Of a stretch of 64,000 nucleotides of DNA, positions 26,255 to 35,247 are shown in pieces. The notes beneath the pieces are model-generated. The model was given only the letters and a program-made list of their open reading frames with translations, did not search any database and was not told where the DNA came from. Position 1 is the first letter of the stretch. Every line of letters starts with the position of its first letter. Made by a program: the position numbers and the translations under genes. Origin of the DNA: Hyphomicrobium_A sp964493785 (GTDB lineage: Bacteria > Pseudomonadota > Alphaproteobacteria > Rhizobiales > Hyphomicrobiaceae); the NCBI GenBank assembly GCA_964493785.1, contig CAZBPM010000012.1, forward strand, positions 68,723-132,722, read 5' to 3'.

Positions 26255-28213
26255 ATGTCGGGGAAAGTCTATCCGGTGCCGGGTGGCGAATGGCGCGAGC
26301 GCGCCTTTATCGACGAGAACGCCTACGAGACGCTGTACGAGCGGTCGGTCAAGGATCCCAATGGGTTCTGGGGCGAGGTGGGGCGCCGCATCGACTGGAT
26401 CAAGCCGTACACCAAGGTTAAGGACACCTCCTACGACCCGCACCGCGTGTCGATCAAATGGTTCGAGGACGGCACACTCAACGTCTCGGCCAACTGCATC
26501 GACCGGCACCTGGCGACGCGCGGCGATCAGGTTGCGATCATTTGGGAAGGTGATGATCCGACCCAGGAAGAGAAGATCACATATCGGCAGCTGCACGAGC
26601 GCGTTTGCAAGTTCGCCAACATCCTGAAGGCGCATGGCGTCAAGAAGGGCGACCGCGTCACCATCTACCTGCCGATGATCCCCGAGGCGGCATACGCGAT
26701 GCTGGCCTGCGCTCGTATCGGCGCGATCCACTCGATTGTGTTCGGCGGCTTCTCGCCCGAAAGCCTTGCCGGACGCATCGTGGATGCAAATTCGAAGTTT
26801 ATCATCACCGCTGACGAAGGCGTGCGTGGCGGCAAGTTCGTACCGCTGAAGAAGAATGCCGACGATGCGCTGGCGCGCAGCGGCAAAGGCGACGAAAAGG
26901 TTCTGGTGGTTCGTCGCACGGGGCGTCCCGTTGCGTGGACGGCCGGTCGCGATCTGTGGCTGCACGAGGAGATCGAAAAGGTTTCCGCCGATTGTGCGCC
27001 TGAAGAGATGAACGCGGAGGATCCGCTATTCATTCTCTACACGTCCGGCTCGACGGGGACGCCGAAGGGCGTGGTGCATACGACGGGCGGTTATCTCGTC
27101 TACACGTCAGTGACGCACCAGTACGTGTTCGATTATCACGACGGCGACATCTACTGGTGCACAGCAGACGTCGGCTGGGTCACCGGGCACAGCTACATCG
27201 TCTATGGACCGCTCGCCAACGGCGCGACGACGCTGATGTTCGAGGGCATCCCGAACTATCCGAACAACTCGCGGTTCTGGAACGTCATCGACAAGTGGAA
27301 GGTCAACATCTTCTACACGGCGCCGACGGCCATCCGCGCGCTGATGGGTGCGGGCGACGATTTCGTCAAAGCGTCGGACCGCTCGTCGCTACGGCTGCTC
27401 GGCAGCGTTGGTGAGCCGATCAATCCCGAAGCCTGGGAATGGTACTACCACGTTGTCGGTGAAGAACGCTGTCCGATCGTCGATACGTGGTGGCAGACGG
27501 AGACGGGCGGAATCCTGATATCGCCGCTGCCCGGCGCCACTCCGACGAAGCCAGGCTCGGCGACGCGACCGTTCTTCGGCGTGCAGCCCGCGCTCGTCGA
27601 CGACAAGGGGGTTACGCTGGAAGGCGCCGCCACCGGCAACCTCGTCATTCTCGACAGCTGGCCGGGTCAGGCGCGGACGGTCTACGGGGATCACGAGCGC
27701 TTCGTGCAAACGTATTTCAGCACCTACCCCGGCACCTACTTCACGGGCGACGGCTGTCGCCGCGACGAGGATGGCTATTACTGGATTACCGGGCGCGTGG
27801 ACGACGTCATCAACGTGTCGGGGCACCGCCTCGGAACGGCCGAGGTCGAGAGCGCGCTGGTCTCGCATCCGAAGGTGGCGGAGGCCGCGGTCGTCGGCTA
27901 CCCGCACAACCTCAAGGGCCAGGGCATCTACTGCTACGTCACCTTGGTGGCGGGCGAGCAGTGGGGACCGGACATGGTCAAGGAGCTGACCACGCACGTC
28001 AGGAAGGAGATCGGGCCGATCGCGTCGCCTGACCTCATCCAGTTCGCGCCAGGCCTGCCCAAGACCCGCTCTGGCAAGATCATGCGCCGCATCCTGCGCA
28101 AGATCGCCGAGGACGAGTTCTCCAATTTGGGGGACATCTCGACCCTGGCCGATCCCGCGGTGGTGCAGGATCTGATCGACAACCGGCAGAACCGGCGCGA
28201 CGCCGCAAGCTGA
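26255..28213 (+). CDS. acsA: Acetyl-CoA synthetase
   Basis: The product from the ATG at 26255 is 652 residues, the usual Acs length, and follows GGGAGA. The frame is open from 26219, but the protein proper starts MSGKVYPVPGG. The AMP-binding P-loop is YTSGSTGTPKGVVHTTGGYL. VDTWWQTETGG and YFTGDGCRRDEDGYYWITGR follow. The catalytic, acetylation-regulated Lys sits in PKTRSGKIMRR near the C-terminus. It activates acetate to acetyl-CoA. Confidence 0.97.
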   Translation: MSGKVYPVPGGEWRERAFIDENAYETLYERSVKDPNGFWGEVGRRIDWIKPYTKVKDTSYDPHRVSIKWFEDGTLNVSANCIDRHLATRGDQVAIIWEGDDPTQEEKITYRQLHERVCKFANILKAHGVKKGDRVTIYLPMIPEAAYAMLACARIGAIHSIVFGGFSPESLAGRIVDANSKFIITADEGVRGGKFVPLKKNADDALARSGKGDEKVLVVRRTGRPVAWTAGRDLWLHEEIEKVSADCAPEEMNAEDPLFILYTSGSTGTPKGVVHTTGGYLVYTSVTHQYVFDYHDGDIYWCTADVGWVTGHSYIVYGPLANGATTLMFEGIPNYPNNSRFWNVIDKWKVNIFYTAPTAIRALMGAGDDFVKASDRSSLRLLGSVGEPINPEAWEWYYHVVGEERCPIVDTWWQTETGGILISPLPGATPTKPGSATRPFFGVQPALVDDKGVTLEGAATGNLVILDSWPGQARTVYGDHERFVQTYFSTYPGTYFTGDGCRRDEDGYYWITGRVDDVINVSGHRLGTAEVESALVSHPKVAEAAVVGYPHNLKGQGIYCYVTLVAGEQWGPDMVKELTTHVRKEIGPIASPDLIQFAPGLPKTRSGKIMRRILRKIAEDEFSNLGDISTLADPAVVQDLIDNRQNRRDAAS

Positions 28214-28292
28214 CGTTTCCTCCGGAACTGCTGGGATCGGGCGACTGTTTTAGCCCTGGGGTGCAAACCGCAGCCTCAAGGGAGCAGTCGCT

Positions 28293-28463
28293 ATGGAACA
28301 CATTGTCAACGTCGGCATGGACGTCGAGACGTTGAAACAACTGGATAATTTGCGCCGGGCGCACCCAAACGTGCCCTCGCGCGTCGAGGTGATCCGCCGC
28401 CTTATCTGGGAGGCGCACACCAAGATTGCGGTGAAGGCCGAGGCCGAGGCCGTGCCGGGCTGA
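28293..28463 (+). CDS. Small ribbon-helix-helix-like protein (56 residues)
   Basis: A short frame starting MEHIVNVGMDVETLKQL at the ATG at 28293, with GGAGC upstream, ends at TGA 28463. The sequence reads as a short beta strand (HIVNVGMD), a helix (ETLKQLDNLRRAH), a turn and a second helix (SRVEVIRRLIWEAHTKI). This is the pattern of CopG/Arc-type ribbon-helix-helix proteins. It lies 79 bp after acsA and directly before a strong terminator, so it may be the last gene of the acsA transcript. A DNA-binding role is likely but unproven. The frame is short but the codon pattern and fold signal support it. Confidence 0.65.
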   Translation: MEHIVNVGMDVETLKQLDNLRRAHPNVPSRVEVIRRLIWEAHTKIAVKAEAEAVPG

Positions 28464-28486
28464 TAGACGGACTTCGGACAGAAACG

Positions 28487-28519
28487 AAAGGCGCTCCTGA
28501 GGGGCGCCTTTTCTTTTTT
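28487..28519 (+). terminator. Rho-independent terminator
   Basis: The stem AAAGGCGCTCC/GGGGCGCCTTT (one G-T pair) with a TGA loop is followed by TTCTTTTTT. It lies 23 bases after the small RHH-like gene and ends the acsA-side transcript before the hydrolase gene. Confidence 0.9.
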
Positions 28520-28606
28520 GGCCTCGCTTTCGACCGAGTCCCGCGCGGAACAGCGGTGCCGGCCACCTGACCCTAGGCTGTCTTCATCGAACAAGGAGAC
28601 AGCGCC

Positions 28607-29464
28607 ATGACCGCCACCATCCAGACCATCTCCCAGACCTCCAAGGGCAAGGGCCTGCGCTTCGAGGGTGGCCGGGTCGGCGTTCTCCTCCTGCACGGCC
28701 TGTGCGGCACCCCTGCCGAGATGCGCTTCGTGGCCATGGGCCTCACCCGCGCTGGCTACACCGTCCATGTTCCCCAGCTCGCCGGCCACGGCGCCGAGAA
28801 CTCTGGCTCGTGGCAGGACTGGTACATGTCGGCTCGCGAGGCTCTCATCGAGATCCGCAAGGAGTGCGACACGGTCATCGTCGGCGGCCTGTGCATGGGG
28901 GCCATCCTCGGTCTCCACCTCGCCGCCCGCAACCCGGGCAAGGTGCAGGGCGTGTCGCTCTTCTCGCCGACCCTCTGGATGAACGGTTGGGCGATGCCCT
29001 GGACCGCCCGTCTCTTCAAGCTGGTCCGCTCGCGCTGGTTCGCCGGCTTCATGACCTTCCCGGACGCACAGTCGCTCGGCATCAAATGCCCGCGGGTTCG
29101 CCAGTTCGTTCAGCAGGCACTGTCGGGTGAGGGTTCGGAATATGGCCGCGCCGGCGTCCCGGCGACCATGGTTCTTGAGCACCGCCGGATGGTCGATGCT
29201 GCGATGAAGCTCCTGCACCGCGTCAAGCAGCCGACGCTGATCGTGCACTCGCAGGAAGACGACTACGCCGCCCTCAACAACGCCGAGTACCTTCAGGGCG
29301 AACTGGCCGGCCGGGTCGACCTCGTGGTGCTGAACGACAGCTACCACATGATCACCCTCGACAAGCAGCGCAACGTGGTGGTCGACAGCACTCGCGCTTT
29401 CGTTGCCCGCATCGTGGAAGAGCTTCGCCAGATCGCTACTCCGGCTCTTCCGGTTGCCGCCTAA
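28607..29464 (+). CDS. Alpha/beta hydrolase with a cysteine nucleophile
   Basis: The 285-residue protein begins after a strong AAGGAG site. It has the oxyanion segment VLLLHGLCGTPAEM, a nucleophile elbow GGLCMGA in which the usual Ser is Cys, an acid in HSQEDDYA, and the catalytic His in NDSYHMITLDK. The layout is that of monoacylglycerol-lipase or Est30-like carboxylesterases. A Cys nucleophile is rare but known in dienelactone hydrolase-type enzymes. It is a single gene between a terminator and the DAO-type oxidoreductase. Its substrate is unknown. Confidence 0.82.
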   Translation: MTATIQTISQTSKGKGLRFEGGRVGVLLLHGLCGTPAEMRFVAMGLTRAGYTVHVPQLAGHGAENSGSWQDWYMSAREALIEIRKECDTVIVGGLCMGAILGLHLAARNPGKVQGVSLFSPTLWMNGWAMPWTARLFKLVRSRWFAGFMTFPDAQSLGIKCPRVRQFVQQALSGEGSEYGRAGVPATMVLEHRRMVDAAMKLLHRVKQPTLIVHSQEDDYAALNNAEYLQGELAGRVDLVVLNDSYHMITLDKQRNVVVDSTRAFVARIVEELRQIATPALPVAA

Positions 29465-29576
29465 GAGGCGCTGGAGGCGAGTTTAAACGACGTAGGTGCG
29501 TGGTGAGGCGACGCGTGTGCTAGGCTCCGCGGTAATTGCCGATCCCAGATAAGTTTTCGAAATTGCGAGCGATATC

Positions 29577-30923
29577 ATGCATGCCGGCGGCGCTATGCGC
29601 GCAGACAACTATTGGGATGGCAGCAAGCGGCCGCGTCGAGCGGTGCAGCCGTTTGATGGCGATCTGTCCGTCGACGTAGCGATCATCGGCGCTGGCTATA
29701 CCGGGCTTTCAACGGCGTATCACCTGAAGGCCGCGGAGCAGTCGCTCAACGTTGCGGTGCTCGAGAGCGAGACAGTCGGCTTCGGCGCGAGTGGTCGCAA
29801 TGCCGGCTTCGTCATGACGCTGTTCGGGGCGTCGCTGGGTTTGATGAAGACGCTGCACGGAGCCGAGCGGGTGCGCGAGGCGCACGCCTTCATGGAGCGA
29901 TCGATCGACGGTCTGGCCGCGATGATCGGCGAGCACAATCTCGACTGCGATTTCGAGCGCAACGGCTTTTTGAAGGTCGCCACCTCGCCGAGGTATGCCG
30001 CGCGCATCCGTGATGAAATCGAGACGATGGACAAGCTGGGCATTCATGGGCACCGCTGGCTCGAGGCGGATGAGCTGGCAGGGCGCGTGAACTCGCCGAC
30101 TTACATCGGTGCATGCCTGGAGCCTGGGTGCGGGTTGATAAATCCGCGCAAGTGGGTCGACGCGCTGGCAGGGCTGGCGAGCGGCGCCGGGGTTCGGCTG
30201 TTCGAGAACTCACGCGTGGACAACGTGCTCCGAGAGGGCAGCAAGTTCCGGCTGTCAAGCAACGGCGCGACGCTCACGGCCGACAAGGTCGTGTTCGCGA
30301 GCAACGGCTATACGCATCTCATTCCTGGAATGCGGTCAAAGCAGTTGCCCGCGTGCGTGTTCATCGTCGTCACCGAGCCGCTGAATGACAAGCAGCTCCA
30401 ATCCATCGGATGGGCTGGTCGTGAGGGCATCGAGGACGGGCGCAACTTCATGCACTTTTACCGGCTGACGCCGGACAATCGTCTGCTCATGGGTGGCGGG
30501 CCAGGGTTCGTGCCTTTCGGCGGACGGATGCATCATGATGCGCATCCGGCGGCGTGGCAGCACCTGGAAGAGTTCATCGGAACGACTTTTCCCGGCCTTC
30601 GCGGGATCAAGGTCTCGCATCGCTGGGGCGGCGCTTTCTCGGTCACGGCGGATTCCACGCCGCAGATAGGAACGATGCACGGCGGCGCTGCCGTCTATTC
30701 CGTCGGATGCACAGGACACGGTGTTGCGATGACGCATATGAACGGGCGCATCATCCGCGATCTGGTGCTCGGCCGGTCCAGCGATCTCACCGATCTGTGG
30801 TTCGTCAACCGGCGCGCGCTACCGCTGCCACCAGAGCCCATCCGCTCCATCGGCGCCAAGGCGGTTACGGCTGCGATGGCGCTCGATGACTGGTGGTGCG
30901 ACAGCCGGGCGGGGTCGCCATGA
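29577..30923 (+). CDS. FAD-dependent oxidoreductase (DAO family)
   Basis: The 448-residue protein has the FAD-binding VDVAIIGAGYTGLSTAYHLK (about residues 33-52), then GFGASGRNAGFV. Near the end are the DAO motifs FSVTADSTPQIGTM and VGCTGHGVAMTHMNGRII. This fits the amino-acid or amine oxidase branch, often annotated as gamma-glutamylputrescine oxidoreductase-like. It oxidises an amine or imino acid with FAD. Its stop overlaps the next gene's ATG (ATGA). An alternative start is the ATG at 29595. Confidence 0.85.
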   Translation: MHAGGAMRADNYWDGSKRPRRAVQPFDGDLSVDVAIIGAGYTGLSTAYHLKAAEQSLNVAVLESETVGFGASGRNAGFVMTLFGASLGLMKTLHGAERVREAHAFMERSIDGLAAMIGEHNLDCDFERNGFLKVATSPRYAARIRDEIETMDKLGIHGHRWLEADELAGRVNSPTYIGACLEPGCGLINPRKWVDALAGLASGAGVRLFENSRVDNVLREGSKFRLSSNGATLTADKVVFASNGYTHLIPGMRSKQLPACVFIVVTEPLNDKQLQSIGWAGREGIEDGRNFMHFYRLTPDNRLLMGGGPGFVPFGGRMHHDAHPAAWQHLEEFIGTTFPGLRGIKVSHRWGGAFSVTADSTPQIGTMHGGAAVYSVGCTGHGVAMTHMNGRIIRDLVLGRSSDLTDLWFVNRRALPLPPEPIRSIGAKAVTAAMALDDWWCDSRAGSP

Positions 30924-31879
30924 GGCCGATAGAGAAGATTGCGATGATCGGGGCGACTGGAATGCTTGGTCTTCCCGTGGCGATCGCACTCATGGAAGCG
31001 GGATTCAGAGTAACGGCGCTGGTGCGCAATCCAGAGCAGGCCCGCGGCGTGCTGCCCGAGGGCATTTCCATCGTGAAGGCGGATGTGCGCGACGAGGAGA
31101 GCTTGCGCGCCGGGCTCGCCGGGCAGGACGCGCTCTATCTCAATCTTGCGGTCGACCCGGGTGCGCGAAAGGGTGACTTCCATACCGAGCTGCAGGGCTT
31201 GCCGAACATCGTCGGCGCGGCGCGCGACGCAAACGTGGCGCGGATCGCGTATGTGTCGGCGCTGGTCAGCAACACCAAGACGACGCGGTGGTGGGTGATC
31301 GATGTTTGGCGGCAGGCGATTTCGCGCATCAAGGGATCGGGCATCCCGTATACGATTTTCTATCCGACGAACTTCATGGAGACGCTGGCGCAAAGGCACG
31401 CGGCGGGCGGTTGCTTCGTGATGCTCGGGCGGTCGCGGTATCGAAACTACTGGATCGCGGGGGCGGACTTCGGTGCCCAGGTGGCGCAGTCCTTCAAGCG
31501 GCCGCAGGCGACCAGCCGCGAGTATGTCATACAGGGGCCGGAGCCATTGACGTATGACGAGGCAGCAGCCCGATATGCGGGATCGCTCAAGCCGTCGACA
31601 CCGATCATCAGGGTGCCGTTGTGGATGGCGCGGGTCGGGGCGATCGTCTCGCAGCAGCTCGCTTTCGACGTCCGCATCATGGAGACGGTGCTGAACTATC
31701 CGGAGGAGTTCAAGGCAGCATCGACGTGGGCGGAGCTAGGCAAGCCATCGACCACGCTCGACGCGTTCGTGGCCCGTTTGAACGAGCGCTATTTGCAGCG
31801 CGCGAAGATGCCGCGATCGAGGTGCAGGTGGTCGTGGTGCGCCTTGTTGAACTCGGGGCCGATGGCGACGCGGAAATAG
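30920..31879 (+). CDS. NmrA-like NAD(P)-binding protein
   Basis: The 319-residue product starts MRPIEKIAMIGATGMLGLPVAIALMEAGF, overlapping the DAO stop. The Rossmann motif GATGMLG is followed by VKADVRDEESL and a YVSALVSNTKTT segment. It lacks the YxxxK catalytic pair, as in atypical SDRs of the NmrA group. It may be a sensor or reductase working with the DAO enzyme. Its last 25 or so residues look unconserved and lie opposite the 3' end of the convergent extensin-like gene (91 bp overlap). Confidence 0.8.
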   Translation: MRPIEKIAMIGATGMLGLPVAIALMEAGFRVTALVRNPEQARGVLPEGISIVKADVRDEESLRAGLAGQDALYLNLAVDPGARKGDFHTELQGLPNIVGAARDANVARIAYVSALVSNTKTTRWWVIDVWRQAISRIKGSGIPYTIFYPTNFMETLAQRHAAGGCFVMLGRSRYRNYWIAGADFGAQVAQSFKRPQATSREYVIQGPEPLTYDEAAARYAGSLKPSTPIIRVPLWMARVGAIVSQQLAFDVRIMETVLNYPEEFKAASTWAELGKPSTTLDAFVARLNERYLQRAKMPRSRCRWSWCALLNSGPMATRK

Positions 31880-32523
31880 CGGCATGAGCGCATGTGCGCC
31901 TCGCGCAGGAAGCGGCCCTCGGGTGTGTCTGCGCGATAGTCCGACTTGATGCTCATCTGCTTGCCGTTCTCGAGCCGGAAGGCGCCGATGTCGACGGCGT
32001 TGGCGAGCGAGTGCTGGCTGCGCGTATTTATCCAGCGGTCATTGCCGATGATATTGCGGCAGGCGTAAGTGCCCATGTCCTGGGCCCAAGAGACGCGGCT
32101 GCCGAACATCTCCATCGCGAGCGGCTGGACCTCGTGCTCCATCCACAGTGCGAGCGCGGCGGTCGTTTCGCAGGTGAGCTGGGCCAGCCCGATGTCGGCT
32201 CCGGCGACCTTGGCGACGGAGAATGCGTTTTCCCATCCGCAGCCGTTGGGCCGAATGTTGTCGGGGATCGGCTTTGCGACGATGTGGGGCGGGCGGAGTA
32301 TCAATCGGCACTGGTCGGGGTCGCGCCGGAGCGATGCAAGCCGTGCGTCAAGGAACCAGGTAGGCGGATCTTCCAGGGATATGGGTGCAAACGGCGAAAG
32401 ACGTTGCGGCACCAAGCCGAACCAGAAAACCGCAAACACGGACGCCAGCAGCAACACTGCGAGAATGGCGCGTAGAACGTTCCGGCCGCTGCGGCGCATG
32501 AGAAATTCCCGAAGGCTGTTCAC
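31789..32523 (-). CDS. Extensin-like C-terminal domain protein
   Basis: The 244-residue protein has an N-terminal membrane anchor (about residues 15-37, VLRAILAVLLLASVFAVFWF). The extensin-like C domain follows, with PNGCGWENAF, ITRS-type SQHSLANAVDIGAF and a closing HHDHLHLDRGIF. The H-x6-D and HxH arrangement matches LAS-type zinc peptidases (MepA/VanY), so peptidoglycan hydrolysis in the periplasm is likely. The three internal Cys may form disulfides. It is convergent with and overlaps the NmrA-like gene. Confidence 0.82.
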   Translation of the reverse strand: MNSLREFLMRRSGRNVLRAILAVLLLASVFAVFWFGLVPQRLSPFAPISLEDPPTWFLDARLASLRRDPDQCRLILRPPHIVAKPIPDNIRPNGCGWENAFSVAKVAGADIGLAQLTCETTAALALWMEHEVQPLAMEMFGSRVSWAQDMGTYACRNIIGNDRWINTRSQHSLANAVDIGAFRLENGKQMSIKSDYRADTPEGRFLREAHMRSCRYFRVAIGPEFNKAHHDHLHLDRGIFARCK

Positions 32524-32607
32524 TCCTGAGTACAGCGTCGGGGGCCGAGCGCCAAGATTGGTGAGCGTCGCGGCTCGGCGGAATTTCTACGCGGTGACGC
32601 CGTTGGG

Positions 32608-33915
32608 CTACTGGGTCAGGCGAAGCCGGTTGAGGACATTCGCGAACTGGGACAACGCCGCCTGGAGCTGAACCTCGTTAGTGGCGTCGGCGTAGTACTC
32701 GGGCCCGGGGCTGGCGCACTGCTCAAGCGTGCGCTTCGCCTGAGCCGGCGGATTGCCGAAGGCGACCGCGAAGACCAGGACGTTCTTGGCGCTGGCGTCC
32801 TTTATGTTGCTGCAGAGGGTGTTCGCCTGGTTGGCCGAATTACCGTTATGGAAGGACGTATTGAAGATGCCGTCGGACATCAGGATGATGGCCTTGATCA
32901 GCTCGGGACGCTTTTCGCCCTGCGGCTTCGTGCGGCTGTACGGGTCAGGCATCGCGTTGCCGCCCCAGAAAGAGCCCCAGTCGGGTGAGATGAGGTTCCA
33001 AGCCCACTGCAGCCCCATATGGCCGCTGGTCGAGCCGCTGGCGCGGTAGTTGTCGACAGCGCGCGTCAGAGTGTCGGCGTCGTCGGTGAGGGGGATGATA
33101 CCGGCGTTAGGGCAGGTGTAGCTTTGGATGCCTTCGGTGCCGTCGATGTCGCGCGGCTGGTCCTCATGCACCTTGAAATAGGCGGCGGCACTGAGCGGCG
33201 CGTCGGTTCCCGCTGCGCCGCCGGTGCGCTCGATGACACATCCGTCACGGCTGCGATTGTTGGATGCGCGTTTGGCGTAGTTGCCGAGATTGACGCCGGA
33301 TGAATACGGGGCAACGGCGACGCGGACTTTGCGCCCATCGGGCATGTGCTCAGGGAGCAGCTCGGCGATGAAGGCGCGGAAGGCCTTCTTGAGAGAATCT
33401 ATCTTGCGCTTTCCGTCCGGACCGTAGTCCATCATCGAGCCGGTGACGTCGAGGGCCATCGCAACTTCGACGTCGCTCTGCCCGAAGACGCCAGCTGAAT
33501 CGACGGGGACGTCCAGTCGTTCAATGCCGGAGATGCGCGAGGCGGTCGTCGGCACGGAGACGTCGAGATCGATCTTCACGGTGCCGGCGTCGCGATCTAG
33601 GGTTACGACGGGCTCGCTGTAGCTCCCGAACATGCCGCGGCCGCTCGATTTGGCGTTGGTATGCAGGAAGCCCTTCGCAAGGTCGATAACTTCTTCGTCG
33701 CTCATCTTGCCTTCGAGCATGGCGCGGCCGGCGGCGAGGGTCGCGGCATCGGCGGCGGTCGCGAGGCGGGTATTCATGTTCATGGTGCGGGCGACATCGA
33801 GGCCGATGCCGAGGGCAAGCAAAATGACGGTGGCCGTCAGGCCAAAAACAATGGCGACGTTGCCGCTCTCGTCGCGGGCAAATCGCGAACCGGAAAATAT
33901 GAAGGGCCGGTGCAT
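32608..33915 (-). CDS. TadG-like pilus-associated protein with VWA domain
   Basis: Translation from the ATG at 33915 follows an excellent AAGGAGAGACAGG site and gives 435 residues; the frame upstream of this is a longer read-through. The N-terminus has FARDESGNVAIVFGLTATVILLALGIGLDVA, the TadE/TadG membrane segment with the pilin-like Glu. A von Willebrand A domain follows (about residues 155-430) with MALDVTGSMMD and IILMSDGIFN. This suits Flp-pilus assembly or envelope adhesion. No other tad genes are in the window, so it is an isolated TadG. Confidence 0.83.
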   Translation of the reverse strand: MHRPFIFSGSRFARDESGNVAIVFGLTATVILLALGIGLDVARTMNMNTRLATAADAATLAAGRAMLEGKMSDEEVIDLAKGFLHTNAKSSGRGMFGSYSEPVVTLDRDAGTVKIDLDVSVPTTASRISGIERLDVPVDSAGVFGQSDVEVAMALDVTGSMMDYGPDGKRKIDSLKKAFRAFIAELLPEHMPDGRKVRVAVAPYSSGVNLGNYAKRASNNRSRDGCVIERTGGAAGTDAPLSAAAYFKVHEDQPRDIDGTEGIQSYTCPNAGIIPLTDDADTLTRAVDNYRASGSTSGHMGLQWAWNLISPDWGSFWGGNAMPDPYSRTKPQGEKRPELIKAIILMSDGIFNTSFHNGNSANQANTLCSNIKDASAKNVLVFAVAFGNPPAQAKRTLEQCASPGPEYYADATNEVQLQAALSQFANVLNRLRLTQ

Positions 33916-34006
33916 CCTGTCTCTCCTTGGGACAATGGAGAGAGAAGGTGCAAGCGGAATGCCGGAGTGCGCTCGGGGTCCCCCCTGGCCAGCAGGGGTG
34001 AGGGGG

Positions 34007-34195
34007 CTAGAAGTCGGAGACGATGCCGCCTTTTTCCCAATCGCCATAACGAGCGGGGTCAGGGCCGTCGCGGCCGCCAAACTCGGGAGCTGGCTTCTTC
34101 TCGGTGGCCGTCCGTGCCCGACGGCGCTCCTCGGCCTCGGCCAGGGCTCGCTCGGCAGCTGGGGAAAGCGGGCGCTTCAGATCGTTAGGCTTCAT
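34007..34195 (-). CDS. DUF1674 protein (SDHAF4-like)
   Basis: A 62-residue protein starting MKPNDLKRPLSPAAERALAEAEERR, ending RYGDWEKGGIVSDF, the signature of the succinate dehydrogenase assembly factor 4 family (DUF1674). Eukaryotic members assist flavinated SdhA, and bacterial members are presumed to act likewise. The start at 34195 is chosen because the family begins here; the open frame extends further upstream. It is divergent from htpX with about 90 bp between the starts. Confidence 0.88.
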   Translation of the reverse strand: MKPNDLKRPLSPAAERALAEAEERRRARTATEKKPAPEFGGRDGPDPARYGDWEKGGIVSDF

Positions 34196-34287
34196 GTACC
34201 AATCTGGGCTCAATCTGGGACTGGTGGTGGCCGGGCTCGTTCTCCATATACCACGGCGTAGATGATGAATGCGGAGATGCGACAACA

Positions 34288-35241
34288 ATGAACTACGTCA
34301 AGACTGCCATGCTTCTCGCGGCGCTGACCGCGATCTTCGTGGCGTTGGGCGCTTTGGTGGGCGGCCAGACGGGTATGGTTATCGCCTTCATGGTCGCGAT
34401 GGGCATGAACTTCTTCACCTACTGGAACTCCGACAAAATGGTGCTGCGCATGTATGGCGCGCACGAGGTCGATGAAAGCTCGGCGCCGGAGTATTACGGC
34501 ATCGTGCGCGAGCTGGCTCAGAGGGCGGGCCTGCCGATGCCGCGCGTCTACATCATGGACAGCCCGCAGCCGAACGCGTTTGCGACCGGGCGCAATCCGG
34601 CCAATGCCGCGGTGTGTGCCTCGACGGGGCTGCTGCAGGCGCTGAACCGGGACGAGATCGCCGGTGTCATGGCGCACGAGCTTGCGCACGTTAAGAACCA
34701 CGACACGCTGACCATGACGATTGCGGCGGCTATCGGCGGCGCCATCTCGATGCTCGCGCAGTACATGCAATTCGGAATGCTGTTCGGTGGAAACCGCGAG
34801 GGCAACTCCGGCCCCGGCATGATCGGTTCGATCATCGCGATCTTCGTGGCACCTTTTGCTGCGATGCTGGTGCAGATGGCCATCAGCCGTTCGCGCGAAT
34901 ACGTGGCTGACGCCCACGGCGCGGAAATCTCCGGAATGCCGCTGGCGCTTGCTTCCGCGCTGGCGAAGATCCAGAACTACGCGCACCGCATCCCGAACGA
35001 GGAGGCGGAGGCGGCTCCGGCGACGGCGTCGCTGTTCATCATCAACCCGCTGTCCGGGCGCGGCGTCGACAACCTGTTCTCGACGCACCCGAATACGGAA
35101 AACCGCATTGCGGCGCTTCAGGACCTGGCACGCCAGATGGGGCAGACCGCTGGTGGAACCAGCGGCTACGCTCCCGACGGTTCCGGCGATGGCCCATGGG
35201 CATCGGGTTCGCGGCGTTCGTCGGGCGGCCCTTGGGGATAG
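34288..35241 (+). CDS. htpX: Protease HtpX homologue
   Basis: The 317-residue protein has two N-terminal membrane helices (about residues 5-45). The zinc-binding VMAHELAHVKNHDT (HExxH) is preceded by SPQPNAFATGRNPANAAV. Two further hydrophobic segments follow, and then SREYVADAHGAEISG with the third ligand. This is the M48B membrane metalloprotease that degrades misfolded membrane proteins. The C-terminal tail is Gly/Ser-rich. rsmB follows 6 bp later. Confidence 0.94.
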   Translation: MNYVKTAMLLAALTAIFVALGALVGGQTGMVIAFMVAMGMNFFTYWNSDKMVLRMYGAHEVDESSAPEYYGIVRELAQRAGLPMPRVYIMDSPQPNAFATGRNPANAAVCASTGLLQALNRDEIAGVMAHELAHVKNHDTLTMTIAAAIGGAISMLAQYMQFGMLFGGNREGNSGPGMIGSIIAIFVAPFAAMLVQMAISRSREYVADAHGAEISGMPLALASALAKIQNYAHRIPNEEAEAAPATASLFIINPLSGRGVDNLFSTHPNTENRIAALQDLARQMGQTAGGTSGYAPDGSGDGPWASGSRRSSGGPWG

Positions 35242-35247
35242 TATCAA

